Origin: Candidatus Alistipes intestinigallinarum
Lineage (GTDB): Bacteria > Bacteroidota > Bacteroidia > Bacteroidales > Rikenellaceae
DNA: 46,404 nucleotides
Direction: 5' to 3'
Assembly: GCA_019115745.1 (NCBI GenBank)
Contig: DXDA01000057.1
Span: 1 to 46,404 of the forward strand
The notes under the pieces are model-generated. The model did no database searches. It was not told the origin of the DNA and worked only from the letters and a program-made list of their open reading frames with translations. The translations under genes and the position numbers were made by a program. This document shows positions 17,204 to 24,749 of the stretch, piece after piece (within the stretch, counting starts at the first letter, position 1; each line of letters starts with the position of its first letter).

Positions 17204-18382
17204 TTATGGCTTGGGGTTGAAGTTTTGGCCTTTTGTCCGGAGGAACTCGGCAGCCAGCCTGCGGGCTTCGGCATCGGCCGCGGCGTAGTCGTCGAGCGAC
17301 GGCCGGGCGACGAACGAGGCGTGCTGCAGGGCGTGTTCGATCGTGCGCACGATATCCAGCCAGGCGCACTTTCGGTCGAGGAACGCCGCGACGGCCACCT
17401 CGTTGGCACCGTTCATCGTGCAGGCCGCGGTTCCGCCGCGCCGCAGACATTCGTAGGCGATTCCGAGTGCGGGATACTTCTCTCCGTCGACCTCGGCGAA
17501 CGAGAGCTGGGGGTGCTCCACGAAACTGAAGCGTTCGCCCGAACGTTTGGCACGGTCGGGATACATCAACGCGAAACTGATCGGCATCCGCATGTCGGGC
17601 GATCCCAACTGGGCCTTGATGGCCCCGTCCTCGAACTCGACCATCGAGTGCACGATCGACTGGGGGTGCATCACGACGGAGATGCGGTCGGCCGGGGTCC
17701 CGAATAACCAGTGGGCCTCGATGACCTCGAACCCCTTGTTGACGAGCGTCGAGGAGTCGATCGTAATCTTTGCGCCCATGTGCCATTGGGGGTGTCGGAG
17801 GGCCTGTTCGACGGTCACGTGTGCGAGTTCCTCGCGGGGGATGTCGCGGAATGCGCCGCCGCTGCAGGTGATGATGAGCCGCCGCACCGGGGCGCGCTCT
17901 CCGAGCAGACACTGGAAGATGGCCGAGTGTTCCGAGTCGATCGGGATCACCGGGGCCCTCCGTTCGCGGGCCAGGGGCATGACGCAGGCCCCGCCGACGA
18001 CCAGCGACTCCTTGTTGGCCAGGGCGAGTTTCTTGCGGGCCTCGATGGCCGCGACGGTGGGAGCCAGCCCGGCGTATCCGACCAGAGCGTTGACCACGAC
18101 GTCGGAATCACCGCCCGCAGCGACCTGCGCCACGGCCTCCTCACCGGCATAGACCTTCGTATCGGTGTCTTCGAGTGCGTCGCAGAGGGACCGGTAGTGT
18201 TGTTTGTCGGCGATGACGACCGTGTCGGCATCGAACTCCCGGGCCTGGCGTGCGAGCTGTTCCCAGTTGCGGTGAGCGGTGAGGATGCGGACCTCGAAAC
18301 GTTCGGGGTTTTCGCGTGCGATGTCGAGCGTCTGCACGCCGATGGAGCCTGTGGATCCGAGGATGGCGAGTCGTTGTTTCAT
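17204..18382 (-). CDS. dxr: 1-deoxy-D-xylulose 5-phosphate reductoisomerase
   Basis: The 392-residue enzyme converts DXP to 2-C-methyl-D-erythritol 4-phosphate in the MEP isoprenoid pathway. It has the NADPH-binding GSTGSIG near the start (residues 8-14), ANKESLVVGG, the substrate loop SGGAFRD, the MGAKITIDSSTLVNKG motif and HPQSIVHSMVEF. The ATG at 18382 was chosen over an upstream in-frame one because MKQRLAILGSTGSIG is the normal N terminus and it starts 4 bases after the stop of the LytM-like gene. This enzyme is the fosmidomycin target. Confidence 0.96.
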   Translation of the reverse strand: MKQRLAILGSTGSIGVQTLDIARENPERFEVRILTAHRNWEQLARQAREFDADTVVIADKQHYRSLCDALEDTDTKVYAGEEAVAQVAAGGDSDVVVNALVGYAGLAPTVAAIEARKKLALANKESLVVGGACVMPLARERRAPVIPIDSEHSAIFQCLLGERAPVRRLIITCSGGAFRDIPREELAHVTVEQALRHPQWHMGAKITIDSSTLVNKGFEVIEAHWLFGTPADRISVVMHPQSIVHSMVEFEDGAIKAQLGSPDMRMPISFALMYPDRAKRSGERFSFVEHPQLSFAEVDGEKYPALGIAYECLRRGGTAACTMNGANEVAVAAFLDRKCAWLDIVRTIEHALQHASFVARPSLDDYAAADAEARRLAAEFLRTKGQNFNPKP

Positions 18383-18386
18383 GGGG

Positions 18387-19256
18387 TCAGAAGACGATGT
18401 AGCGTTCGGGATCGACGGGTTTTCCGTTGTTCCAGAGTTCGAATTCGAAGAGCTTGGCCTCTCCGTTTTCGGCTTCGGCATTGTATCCGATCTGTTCGCC
18501 GGGGCGGATGGTCTGGCCCTTTGCGACGAGCGACTGGGAGAGGTTTCGGTAGATGGAGATGAGGTTTGCGGCGTGCTGGATGACGATGGTGTAGCCGTTC
18601 TCGGGGCTCCAGAGGCTCTGGATGACGGTGCCTTTGTCGATGGCGGCCACGCGGTCGGCCGCTGCGGCCGCGATCTTCACGCCGTAGGATCCCTGCTTGA
18701 GATCGAAGTGCGCGGTGATGATCCCCTCGATGGGAGCCGTCAGCTCGATCGATTCGCGGAGCTTCCGGCGCGAGTCGGCATCCTGTCCCGCCAGGGCGTA
18801 TTCCCCGGAACCCTCCATCTGGGCCCGGAGCAGGGAGTCCTCGCGCGAGGGCACGACGAGCACTTTGGAGATCCGCGACGAATCGGTCGGCGCAAGGACG
18901 CGTGCGACGGGGGTGCGGCCCTCCATGATCAGGGCAATGTTCTCGTTGTAGGTCATCATGTCGTTCATGACGCGCTGCATGGAGTCGAGCCGGATGATGT
19001 TCTGGATGAGGCTTTCGCGCGAGCGGTCGGCTTCGGTGCGGTATCCGGGTAGGAACTCCAGCACGGGGGTGTATGCGACGAGCGAGAGGGTGAGGATGAA
19101 GAGGATGAGCAGGAATGCGACCAGTCCGGCGAGGATGCTGGCCGGAGAGAGGTGTACGTGCCACTCTTCGGAGAGGTCGGTGGCATTGAGCATGTTGAAT
19201 CTCCGTTTGCGGAAGAATCCGTGCCACCAGTTTCGTATTTTTCTCATCAGGCTCAT
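18387..19256 (-). CDS. Membrane-anchored M23/LytM-like protein with metal ligands lost
   Basis: The 289-residue protein has a basic cytoplasmic start, one transmembrane helix (about 40-62), a helical stretch (about 75-115) and a C-terminal LytM/M23 domain (about 174-289), the layout of Bacteroidetes M23 envelope proteins. In active M23 enzymes HxxxD and HxH bind zinc and catalyse. Here these positions read SYGVK (Ser190, Lys194) and LFEFEL (Leu269, Glu271); only His228 remains. It is therefore probably a non-enzymatic LytM domain, like EnvC or NlpD, that might activate amidases or act as a scaffold. First gene of the operon. ATG 19247 is an alternative start. Confidence 0.85.
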   Translation of the reverse strand: MSLMRKIRNWWHGFFRKRRFNMLNATDLSEEWHVHLSPASILAGLVAFLLILFILTLSLVAYTPVLEFLPGYRTEADRSRESLIQNIIRLDSMQRVMNDMMTYNENIALIMEGRTPVARVLAPTDSSRISKVLVVPSREDSLLRAQMEGSGEYALAGQDADSRRKLRESIELTAPIEGIITAHFDLKQGSYGVKIAAAAADRVAAIDKGTVIQSLWSPENGYTIVIQHAANLISIYRNLSQSLVAKGQTIRPGEQIGYNAEAENGEAKLFEFELWNNGKPVDPERYIVF

Positions 19257-19291
19257 ATTCGGAATGGGTTTTCCCCGTCTCCCGCGGGATT

Positions 19292-19318
19292 CGCCCTTTC
19301 GGAACGCAGGGCGTTCCG
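19292..19318 (-). promoter_or_regulatory. Two competing hairpins in the operon leader
   Basis: On the minus strand CGGAACGC-CCT-GCGTTCCG (19318-19300) is a perfect 8-bp hairpin. Part of it can instead pair as CGCCCT with AGGGCG (19313-19292, 6 bp). The two folds exclude each other. They lie in the about 110-nt leader between the -7 box and the first ATG. A regulatory role is inference. Confidence 0.4.
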
Positions 19319-19370
19319 CATGTGAGCTTCCGGGCGGTTTCGGGCGGGTGTTTAACCTTGCAAATATAAC

Positions 19371-19378
19371 ATAAGCGG
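19371..19378 (-). promoter_or_regulatory. -7 box of the lytM-like/dxr/rseP/radA operon
   Basis: TATATTTG on the minus strand matches TAnnTTTG. It would give a leader of about 110 bases before the ATG at 19256. No TTTG at normal spacing is visible. Confidence 0.6.
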
Positions 19379-19454
19379 CCGGGACTGCCAAATTTATTTG
19401 CGGATTCGGCGCGGAGGTAGCCGATTGTTTCGGGGCATTGAAATGTGGAAAAAG

Positions 19455-19486
19455 CTTGGCGATTCTCCCCGAAATGTTTATCTTTG
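19455..19486 (+). promoter_or_regulatory. Promoter of the nucleotidyltransferase gene
   Basis: TATCTTTG at 19479-19486 with CTTG at 19455-19458, 20 bases apart, upstream of the ATG at 19532. It is divergent from the operon promoter about 100 bases away. Confidence 0.7.
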
Positions 19487-19531
19487 TCAAGATAAAGAGA
19501 ACCCAAAGTCTCAAAAAACAATAACAAAGCT

Positions 19532-20443
19532 ATGGTAAAACCCACATTATTGGTACTCGCAGCGGGCATGGGATCCCGTTACGGGTCTCTCAAGCAGATG
19601 GACGGAGTGGGCCCGAACAACGAGGCCATCATCGACTATTCGATTTACGACGCCATCCGGGCCGGTTTCGGCAAGGTTGTCTTTGTGATCCGTCACACGT
19701 TCGAGAAGGAGTTCCGCGAGATGTTCACGCCGGAGCGTTTCGGCGGTAAGATCGACGTCGAGATCGTATTTCAGGAGTTGGAGTATCTTCCCGAAGGGTT
19801 GACGGTTCCCGAGGGACGGGTCAAGCCGTGGGGTACGAACCATGCGGTGATGATGGCCGCCGAAGCCATCCATGAGCCTTTTGCCGTGATCAATGCCGAC
19901 GACTTTTACGGAGCGGAGGCTTACAAGACGATTGCGGACTACCTGTCGCAGCTCGGGGATTCGAAGAACCGCTATTGCATGGTGGCCTACGATCTGAACA
20001 AGACGCTTTCGGAGAACGGCACGGTTTCGCGCGGTGTTTGCGGGGTGAATGCCGAGGGCAACCTGGAGTCGATGGTCGAGCGTACGCAGATCGAGCGGAT
20101 GCCGGACGGGAAGATCGTCTTCCACGACGGCGGAGCCGATGAGGAGCTGGCGGAGGATACGCCGGTTTCGATGAACCTGTTCGGTTTCACGCCGGACTTC
20201 TTCGCCTATTCGAAGGATTACTTCAAGACGTGGTTCGCCGAGAACAGCGGCAATATCAAGGCGGAGTTCTATATTCCGACGATGGTCAACAAGCTGATCG
20301 GCGACGGAACGGCGACGCTGCGAGTTCTTCGTTCGGCGGCACAGTGGCACGGCGTGACCTACAAGGAGGACAAACCGGCTTTGATGGCAGCGATCGAGAA
20401 GATGATCGCCGAGGGCAAGTACCCGCGCGACCTGTGGAAATAG
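19532..20443 (+). CDS. Sugar-phosphate nucleotidyltransferase (GalU-like)
   Basis: The 303-residue cytoplasmic protein starts with the NTP-transferase motif LAAGMGSRYGSLKQ (residues 9-22) and has INADDFYG (about 120-127), with Asp123/124 at the metal-binding position. These are typical of enzymes joining a nucleoside triphosphate to a hexose 1-phosphate. The family in Bacteroidetes is usually annotated simply as nucleotidyltransferase; a UTP-glucose-1-phosphate role is plausible but not shown. It stands alone between its promoter and a strong bidirectional terminator, and could supply sugar nucleotides to envelope polysaccharides. Confidence 0.87.
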   Translation: MVKPTLLVLAAGMGSRYGSLKQMDGVGPNNEAIIDYSIYDAIRAGFGKVVFVIRHTFEKEFREMFTPERFGGKIDVEIVFQELEYLPEGLTVPEGRVKPWGTNHAVMMAAEAIHEPFAVINADDFYGAEAYKTIADYLSQLGDSKNRYCMVAYDLNKTLSENGTVSRGVCGVNAEGNLESMVERTQIERMPDGKIVFHDGGADEELAEDTPVSMNLFGFTPDFFAYSKDYFKTWFAENSGNIKAEFYIPTMVNKLIGDGTATLRVLRSAAQWHGVTYKEDKPALMAAIEKMIAEGKYPRDLWK

Positions 20444-20475
20444 GAATTGGGGCGAAGCCCGGATTCTGAAACAAG

Positions 20476-20508
20476 AAAAAGCGAGACTTCGACAAGTCTC
20501 GCTTTTTT
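20476..20508. terminator. Bidirectional terminator between convergent units
   Basis: A perfect stem, GCGAGACTT with AAGTCTCGC around the loop CGAC, is flanked by five A on the left and six T on the right. It can therefore stop the nucleotidyltransferase transcript and, on the other strand, the wza-wzc-HAD transcript. Confidence 0.92.
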
Positions 20509-20550
20509 GTTGCGGTTGTGGGGGAGAATCCGCCCCTTCATCCTTCACTC

Positions 20551-20694
20551 TGTTTTCGGAGAGTTTCCGGTCTGCTTATTTGCCGCTGTTTTCGGAGCAC
20601 TTCCGGACCTGTTTGTTCGCCGTTTTTTTCGGAACATTTCCGGCTGCTTGTTCGTCACTGCTTCCGGAGAGTTCCCGGATCGGCTCGGGCTCTG
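20551..20694. repeat. Degenerate tandem repeat, four units of about 36 nt
   Basis: Units start at 20551, 20587, 20624 and 20659 (lengths 36, 37, 35, about 36). Units 1 and 2 share TGTTTTCGGAG and TTCCGG plus a T-rich GCC-containing end. Each unit carries a small inverted repeat (CGGA-N5-TCCG; CGGAA-N3-TTCCG in unit 3; CCGG-N7-CCGG in unit 4). There are no spacers, so it is not a CRISPR array. Confidence 0.75.
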
Positions 20695-20759
20695 AGATTC
20701 TGACTGCATTCTTACCCCGACCGAATCTCTCTCTCTTTTTCTTTCCCCCCCCCTTCTGA

Positions 20760-21149
20760 TCAGTCGAGAAAACCTTCGCGGACGAGTTGTTCGCGGATGC
20801 GCTTCCAGTCGGCGACGGGCCGCTTCACGCCATCGATAAACCGCAGGGGACACCCCAGGTTGCTGTCATCGATGTAGAGATCGGCATGAACCTTCGGCGA
20901 CGATGTCCAGCGCTTCTGCCCGGGGTTCTCATTGATGGCATAGAGCGGAATTCCCTTGTCCCGGAACCAGGCTGCGGCCTGGTCCAGCAGTTTGCCGTGC
21001 CGCATGGTATAGAGGATCAGTTTGCACCCGTTGTCCGTGAGTTCCCTGAGCACGGGTACGGCCCCGGCATCCTCGCCGATTTCGGGGTATGCGTGAGCGA
21101 CAACGGTTCCGTCGAAATCGACGGCGATGACAGCATCGTGTATGGCCAT
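20760..21149 (-). CDS. Small HAD-superfamily hydrolase
   Basis: The 129-residue protein has the HAD nucleophile motif VDFDGTVV (residues 9-16), a Thr in LYTMRHGK as motif II and DLYIDDSN as the acidic motif. It lacks a large cap domain, resembling the compact BT0820-type HAD proteins of Bacteroides. Substrate unknown; most are phosphatases. It starts 6 bases after the stop of the BY-kinase gene and is therefore probably the third gene of that transcript, possibly acting on a sugar phosphate. Confidence 0.85.
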   Translation of the reverse strand: MAIHDAVIAVDFDGTVVAHAYPEIGEDAGAVPVLRELTDNGCKLILYTMRHGKLLDQAAAWFRDKGIPLYAINENPGQKRWTSSPKVHADLYIDDSNLGCPLRFIDGVKRPVADWKRIREQLVREGFLD

Positions 21150-21155
21150 ATTCTG

Positions 21156-23612
21156 TTAATCGCGTTTTACCTTCCGGGTCAGCGACAGGAAGAAGTTCTT
21201 GATCCGTTTGCGGTAACTTTCGTCCCGATAGTCGTCGCCGTATCCATACCCGTACCCATATCCGTATCCATATCCGTAACCGTATCCATATCCGTGGTGT
21301 CGGGTGCGGGCCCCGTTGAGGACAATACACATATTGTGCAATTTCTTTTCGCGGTAGAGTCGTTCGATGTCGGGGAGCTGCCGACGGTCGAGAACCCCTT
21401 CGCGGACGATGTAGATGCAGAGGTCGGACAGTCGGTCCGTGATGACGGCATCGGCCACCGACATGGCGGGAGTGCTGTCGAGGAAGATGTAGTCGTATCT
21501 CTTCCGGAGTTCTGCGATGAACTTGTCGAGCTTTTCGGAGAGGAGCATCTCGGTCGGATTGGGGGGCTGCACTCCGGCATAGATCACGTCGAAATTTTCG
21601 TGATATTGGGTTTTCGAGATGATCGTATCAATATTGGAGATATTTCCGGCCAGATATCCGGTGATTCCGTTCCGGTCTTTTCCGTGTCCGAGGAGTGTCG
21701 AGAGGGCATGTCTGCGCAGGTCGAGGTCGATCAGGACGACCCGTTTCCCGGCCATGGCGAGGGTCATGGCGAGGTTCATGGCGACGAATGTCTTTCCGGC
21801 GTGGGGGTTTGAGGAGGTGAATAGGATGGTCCTCATCTCGTTTCCGGCCGACACGCTCATGAAGTTCATGTTCGAGCGCAGAATGCGGAAGGCTTCGGAG
21901 AGGGCATCACGTCCGGTTTCCCGAACGGCTACCCCCTCTTTGCTCTCCCCTTCGACATAGGGAATATCGCCCAGGAACGGGGCGCTGAGGTTGTCTTCGA
22001 TATCCTTTCTGCCGCGGATGGTCGTGTCGAGCATTCCGATCAGGAACAGGAGCCCGAAGGGGATTGCGAGTCCGACGATCACGGCTACGGCCAGGATCAT
22101 CATCGGACGGGGCGATACGGGAATGGAGCTTCCGTATGCGAGGTCGATGGTCCGGGAGTTGCTTTCGGCGATGGCGTAGTTGAGCTGCGTCTCCTCCTGT
22201 TTGTTGAGCAGGTAGAGGAAGAGCTCCTCCTTGATTTTCTGCTGGCGGGTGATTCCGAGGATGACCTTCTCCTGCGAGGGCATGGTGGAAATTCTGCGGT
22301 TTGCGATCTCCTCCTCGCGGCGCATGGCGTCGCGTTGGATTTCGAGGGTGGAGATGTGCGAGTCGAGCGACGCGATGATCGACCGCCGGACGGCTGCCAG
22401 CAGGTTGTCGAGGTCGCGGATGACGGGGCTGTTCTCGGAGCTGTTTTCGAGGAGTTTTTCACGCTGGAGGATCGAGGAGTTGTACTCTTCGATCTGCGCG
22501 GCGACGGCGCTGTTGGTCACCGACGCCATGGCAGGAATGAGCTCTCCGGCCTTCGAGGGGTCGTTGAGGTAGCTGCGGATGAACTCCGCGACGTTGATCT
22601 GGTTGTCGAGCGAGAGCCCTTCGGCCTTGTACTGGGAGCTTTCCGTGACGCTTCTGGCGGCCTCGGAGGTGATGTCGACCATCTGGTTGTCCTTCTTGAG
22701 GTCCTCGATGTCCTTGTCAACGTCGCCGAGTTCGCGTCCGATGACTTCGAGCCGGGCCTTGATGAATTCGGCGGTCGTGACCGAAACGCGCCGTTTGTCG
22801 TTGATTGCGTCTTTTTCGTAGGCGTCGATCAGGGTGTTGAGGACATCTTCGGCCCGTTGCGGGACGGAGTTGTTCATCGAGATGGTGACGACGGAAGCCT
22901 GTTTGTTGGCGACGTCGCATTTGACGGCGGCACGGTAGGCGTCGGTCGTGGCCTTGAGGGAACTTTTGCGCACCAGAATGGGCACTCCGTCGTATGCGGC
23001 GTCCATGTAGAGGGTCTTGCGGACGATGACCTGTCCGACGGGCGTGGGGATGGTGTCTCCGTAGTGGGCGGTGATGACGCTTCGGCTCTCCTGTTTGGAG
23101 ACGAATTCATCTTGGAATTCGGTGAGTTGGATCTGCTCCTCGCCGGAGGGGGTGATCGTCATCGAGAGCGACTGGTTGTCGTTGTCGTTGATGAACGTGA
23201 CGTCGATGGGGACCTGTCCGTAGAGGTCCTTGTCGCGGAGTCGTTCGTCGATGGAGTAGTTGACGGTTAGGTTGAGCCGGCGGACGACTTCGGTCATGAG
23301 TCTGCGCGACTGGAGGACGAAAACCTCGTTGTCGACGCTGCGCTGGGTTTGGAATCCGGCCAGGTCGCTGAAGGCCGAGAGGTCGATATCTCCGCCCTTT
23401 CGGGAGTCCTTGACGAGAATGGTGGCTGTTCGGCTGTAGATTTTCGGGGTTTTGGCCAGATAGTAGTACGCGGCGCCGAGGCAGACGAGCACCGAGAGAA
23501 CGAACCAGTACCAGTTGACGACGATCATCCGGATGATGTCGTGGAGATTGATCGTCCCGGCCAGGTCGTCGTTGTTGACCGGGGTCTGTATGTTGGGTTG
23601 TTGCTCTGTCAT
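21156..23612 (-). CDS. Polysaccharide co-polymerase with tyrosine autokinase domain (Wzc-like)
   Basis: The 818-residue inner-membrane protein has a Wzz domain with a first helix near residues 30-50, a long periplasmic coiled coil, and a second helix near 490-510. The cytoplasmic BY-kinase has Walker A in SSNPHAGKT (Lys607), Walker A' VVLIDLDLR (about 625-633) and Walker B YIFLDSTPA. The C-terminal tail has nine Gly-Tyr dipeptides followed by DDYRDESY, eleven tyrosines available for autophosphorylation. Such proteins control chain length and export of capsule or exopolysaccharide. It starts 4 bases after the wza-like stop. No glycosyltransferases, flippase or polymerase are in the window. Confidence 0.95.
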   Translation of the reverse strand: MTEQQPNIQTPVNNDDLAGTINLHDIIRMIVVNWYWFVLSVLVCLGAAYYYLAKTPKIYSRTATILVKDSRKGGDIDLSAFSDLAGFQTQRSVDNEVFVLQSRRLMTEVVRRLNLTVNYSIDERLRDKDLYGQVPIDVTFINDNDNQSLSMTITPSGEEQIQLTEFQDEFVSKQESRSVITAHYGDTIPTPVGQVIVRKTLYMDAAYDGVPILVRKSSLKATTDAYRAAVKCDVANKQASVVTISMNNSVPQRAEDVLNTLIDAYEKDAINDKRRVSVTTAEFIKARLEVIGRELGDVDKDIEDLKKDNQMVDITSEAARSVTESSQYKAEGLSLDNQINVAEFIRSYLNDPSKAGELIPAMASVTNSAVAAQIEEYNSSILQREKLLENSSENSPVIRDLDNLLAAVRRSIIASLDSHISTLEIQRDAMRREEEIANRRISTMPSQEKVILGITRQQKIKEELFLYLLNKQEETQLNYAIAESNSRTIDLAYGSSIPVSPRPMMILAVAVIVGLAIPFGLLFLIGMLDTTIRGRKDIEDNLSAPFLGDIPYVEGESKEGVAVRETGRDALSEAFRILRSNMNFMSVSAGNEMRTILFTSSNPHAGKTFVAMNLAMTLAMAGKRVVLIDLDLRRHALSTLLGHGKDRNGITGYLAGNISNIDTIISKTQYHENFDVIYAGVQPPNPTEMLLSEKLDKFIAELRKRYDYIFLDSTPAMSVADAVITDRLSDLCIYIVREGVLDRRQLPDIERLYREKKLHNMCIVLNGARTRHHGYGYGYGYGYGYGYGYGYGDDYRDESYRKRIKNFFLSLTRKVKRD
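21237..21293. repeat. Hexamer repeat coding for (Gly-Tyr)9
   Basis: Nine units of the type GGN-TAY on the minus strand code for the tyrosine tail of the kinase. The 6-bp period makes expansion or loss of Tyr units by slippage possible without frameshift. Confidence 0.9.
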
Positions 23613-23616
23613 GGTC

Positions 23617-24411
23617 TTATTTGGTGAGGGTTACGATGAGCGTAGCGACGGATACGGCCGTGCTGACGAGCGAGAGGTAGAAGCTTCTGTTCTGGCTGAT
23701 TTCTCCCGACTGGGCCTTGTATTTGTTGGGTTTGACGTATACGACGTCGTTCTGCTGGAGGTAGAAGGCCGGGGAGTTGAAAATATCCTTGGAGGTAAGA
23801 TCGAGGACCTCGACGATTCTTTTTCCGTCGGTTTCCCGGGTAACGATGACCTCGCTGCGGACACCGTATACGGTCATGTCTCCGGCCAAGGCCAGGGCGT
23901 CGAAGATGGAGATGCGGTCACGGTCGATGTCGAAGGATCCGGGTCTGGCGACCTCGCCGATGACGGAGATCTTCATGTCGGAGAACTGAACGTTGACCGT
24001 GGGGTCGTTGATGTATCGACCCTCGACGATCTTGTCGGCGATGACCTTGGCGAGTTCGCTGCGGGTGAGGCCCTTGCACTGGATCTGTCCGATGATTGGC
24101 ATTTCGACGAATCCGTTTTCATCGACGGTCCGGACCTGGAGTGCCTGGGTGGTGGAGCTGGCCGAAGGCATTCCGGAGAGTGAGTTCAGCGAGGTTGAGG
24201 AGTTGAACGGCACGGCGAGTTCGGGGTCCTTGCTGTTGACGACGATGGTCAGACGGTCGAGGGGCTTGATACGTATCTGGCCGTTTTGAGCGATTTGTTC
24301 CGGGGTTGCGGGCTGGACATCCTGCAGGTACCACACGCGCTTCTGCGCGGAGCACGATGCGAGTAACAAACCCAGGATAGCGATCCCGGCGAGACGGCGG
24401 AGTTGGTTCAT
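23617..24411 (-). CDS. Polysaccharide export outer-membrane lipoprotein (Wza-like)
   Basis: The 264-residue lipoprotein has a signal peptide ending in LLLASC with Cys20 lipidated. The polysaccharide-export (Poly_export) domain follows at about residues 45-140 (IRIKPLDRLTIVVNSKDPEL), then an SLBB-like domain (SVIGEVARPGSFDIDRDRIS, about 165-185). A C-terminal helix (about 240-262) could form the outer-membrane helical barrel. It is the channel partner of the Wzc-like kinase encoded 4 bases downstream. The ATG at 24411 lies 25 bases after a -7 box. Confidence 0.94.
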   Translation of the reverse strand: MNQLRRLAGIAILGLLLASCSAQKRVWYLQDVQPATPEQIAQNGQIRIKPLDRLTIVVNSKDPELAVPFNSSTSLNSLSGMPSASSTTQALQVRTVDENGFVEMPIIGQIQCKGLTRSELAKVIADKIVEGRYINDPTVNVQFSDMKISVIGEVARPGSFDIDRDRISIFDALALAGDMTVYGVRSEVIVTRETDGKRIVEVLDLTSKDIFNSPAFYLQQNDVVYVKPNKYKAQSGEISQNRSFYLSLVSTAVSVATLIVTLTK

Positions 24412-24436
24412 GATGAATGGCGTTGTTAATGTGGGG

Positions 24437-24444
24437 CAAAGATA
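24437..24444 (-). promoter_or_regulatory. -7 box of the wza-wzc-HAD operon
   Basis: TATCTTTG on the minus strand, 25 bases before the wza-like ATG. No consensus -33 at normal spacing. Confidence 0.65.
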
Positions 24445-24539
24445 ATGAAAAATCCGGGATTTCCGCCATCTTTTCCGGGGTATTTTACAAGTATGTGTGT
24501 AAAGGTTGGGCGGTTGCGGCGGAAATCGGAAAAAAATTG

Positions 24540-24547
24540 TATCTTTG
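24540..24547 (+). promoter_or_regulatory. Upstream -7 box of the GH13 gene
   Basis: TATCTTTG matches TAnnTTTG; a GTTG lies 23 bases upstream, slightly far. It is one of two tandem candidates for the GH13 gene. Confidence 0.5.
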
Positions 24548-24596
24548 GTGTCCAAAAATGCGAAAAAAGCGGAGGAACGGATTGTCGAAACGGTCG

Positions 24597-24604
24597 TATT
24601 TTTG
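24597..24604 (+). promoter_or_regulatory. Downstream -7 box of the GH13 gene
   Basis: TATTTTTG matches TAnnTTTG, giving a leader of about 140 bases. No -33 at normal spacing. Confidence 0.5.
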
Positions 24605-24749
24605 CAAGATGCGGCATCGGGCCCGTTTTTCGGGGAGTATTCCCGGCGGAGATGACGGCATTCCCGGTTCGTTTTTTGCAGCGAGCGTAACTTGTAAACT
24701 AATTGATTGACAAGGTGATGTATGATCGCCGTTGAAAATTGGCTATTCC

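Larger units (their letters stand above)
20444..20759. other. Gene-free stretch between convergent genes
   Basis: These 316 bases hold the bidirectional terminator (20476-20508), a degenerate tandem repeat (20551-20694), a CT-rich tract and a run of nine C at 20745-20753. Short open frames cross the repeat on both strands because its period is near 36, but none has a convincing start or promoter. Confidence 0.6.
24412..24749. other. Divergent intergenic region between wza-like and GH13 genes
   Basis: These 338 bases hold one minus-strand -7 box (24437-24444) and two plus-strand -7 boxes (24540-24547, 24597-24604). Several short frames cross it, none with good start context or recognisable product. 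Confidence 0.6.

Noticed and set aside
20551..20694. CRISPR array
   Set aside because: Units follow each other without unique spacers, diverge strongly, and no cas genes are present.
24412..24520. An N-terminal extension of the Wza-like protein into the upstream open frame
   Set aside because: The signal peptide with lipobox begins at 24411, and the -7 box lies within the putative extension.
24609..24710. Small ORF of 33 codons in the GH13 leader
   Set aside because: It would be almost leaderless, has no recognisable features, and overlaps nothing conserved that I can see.
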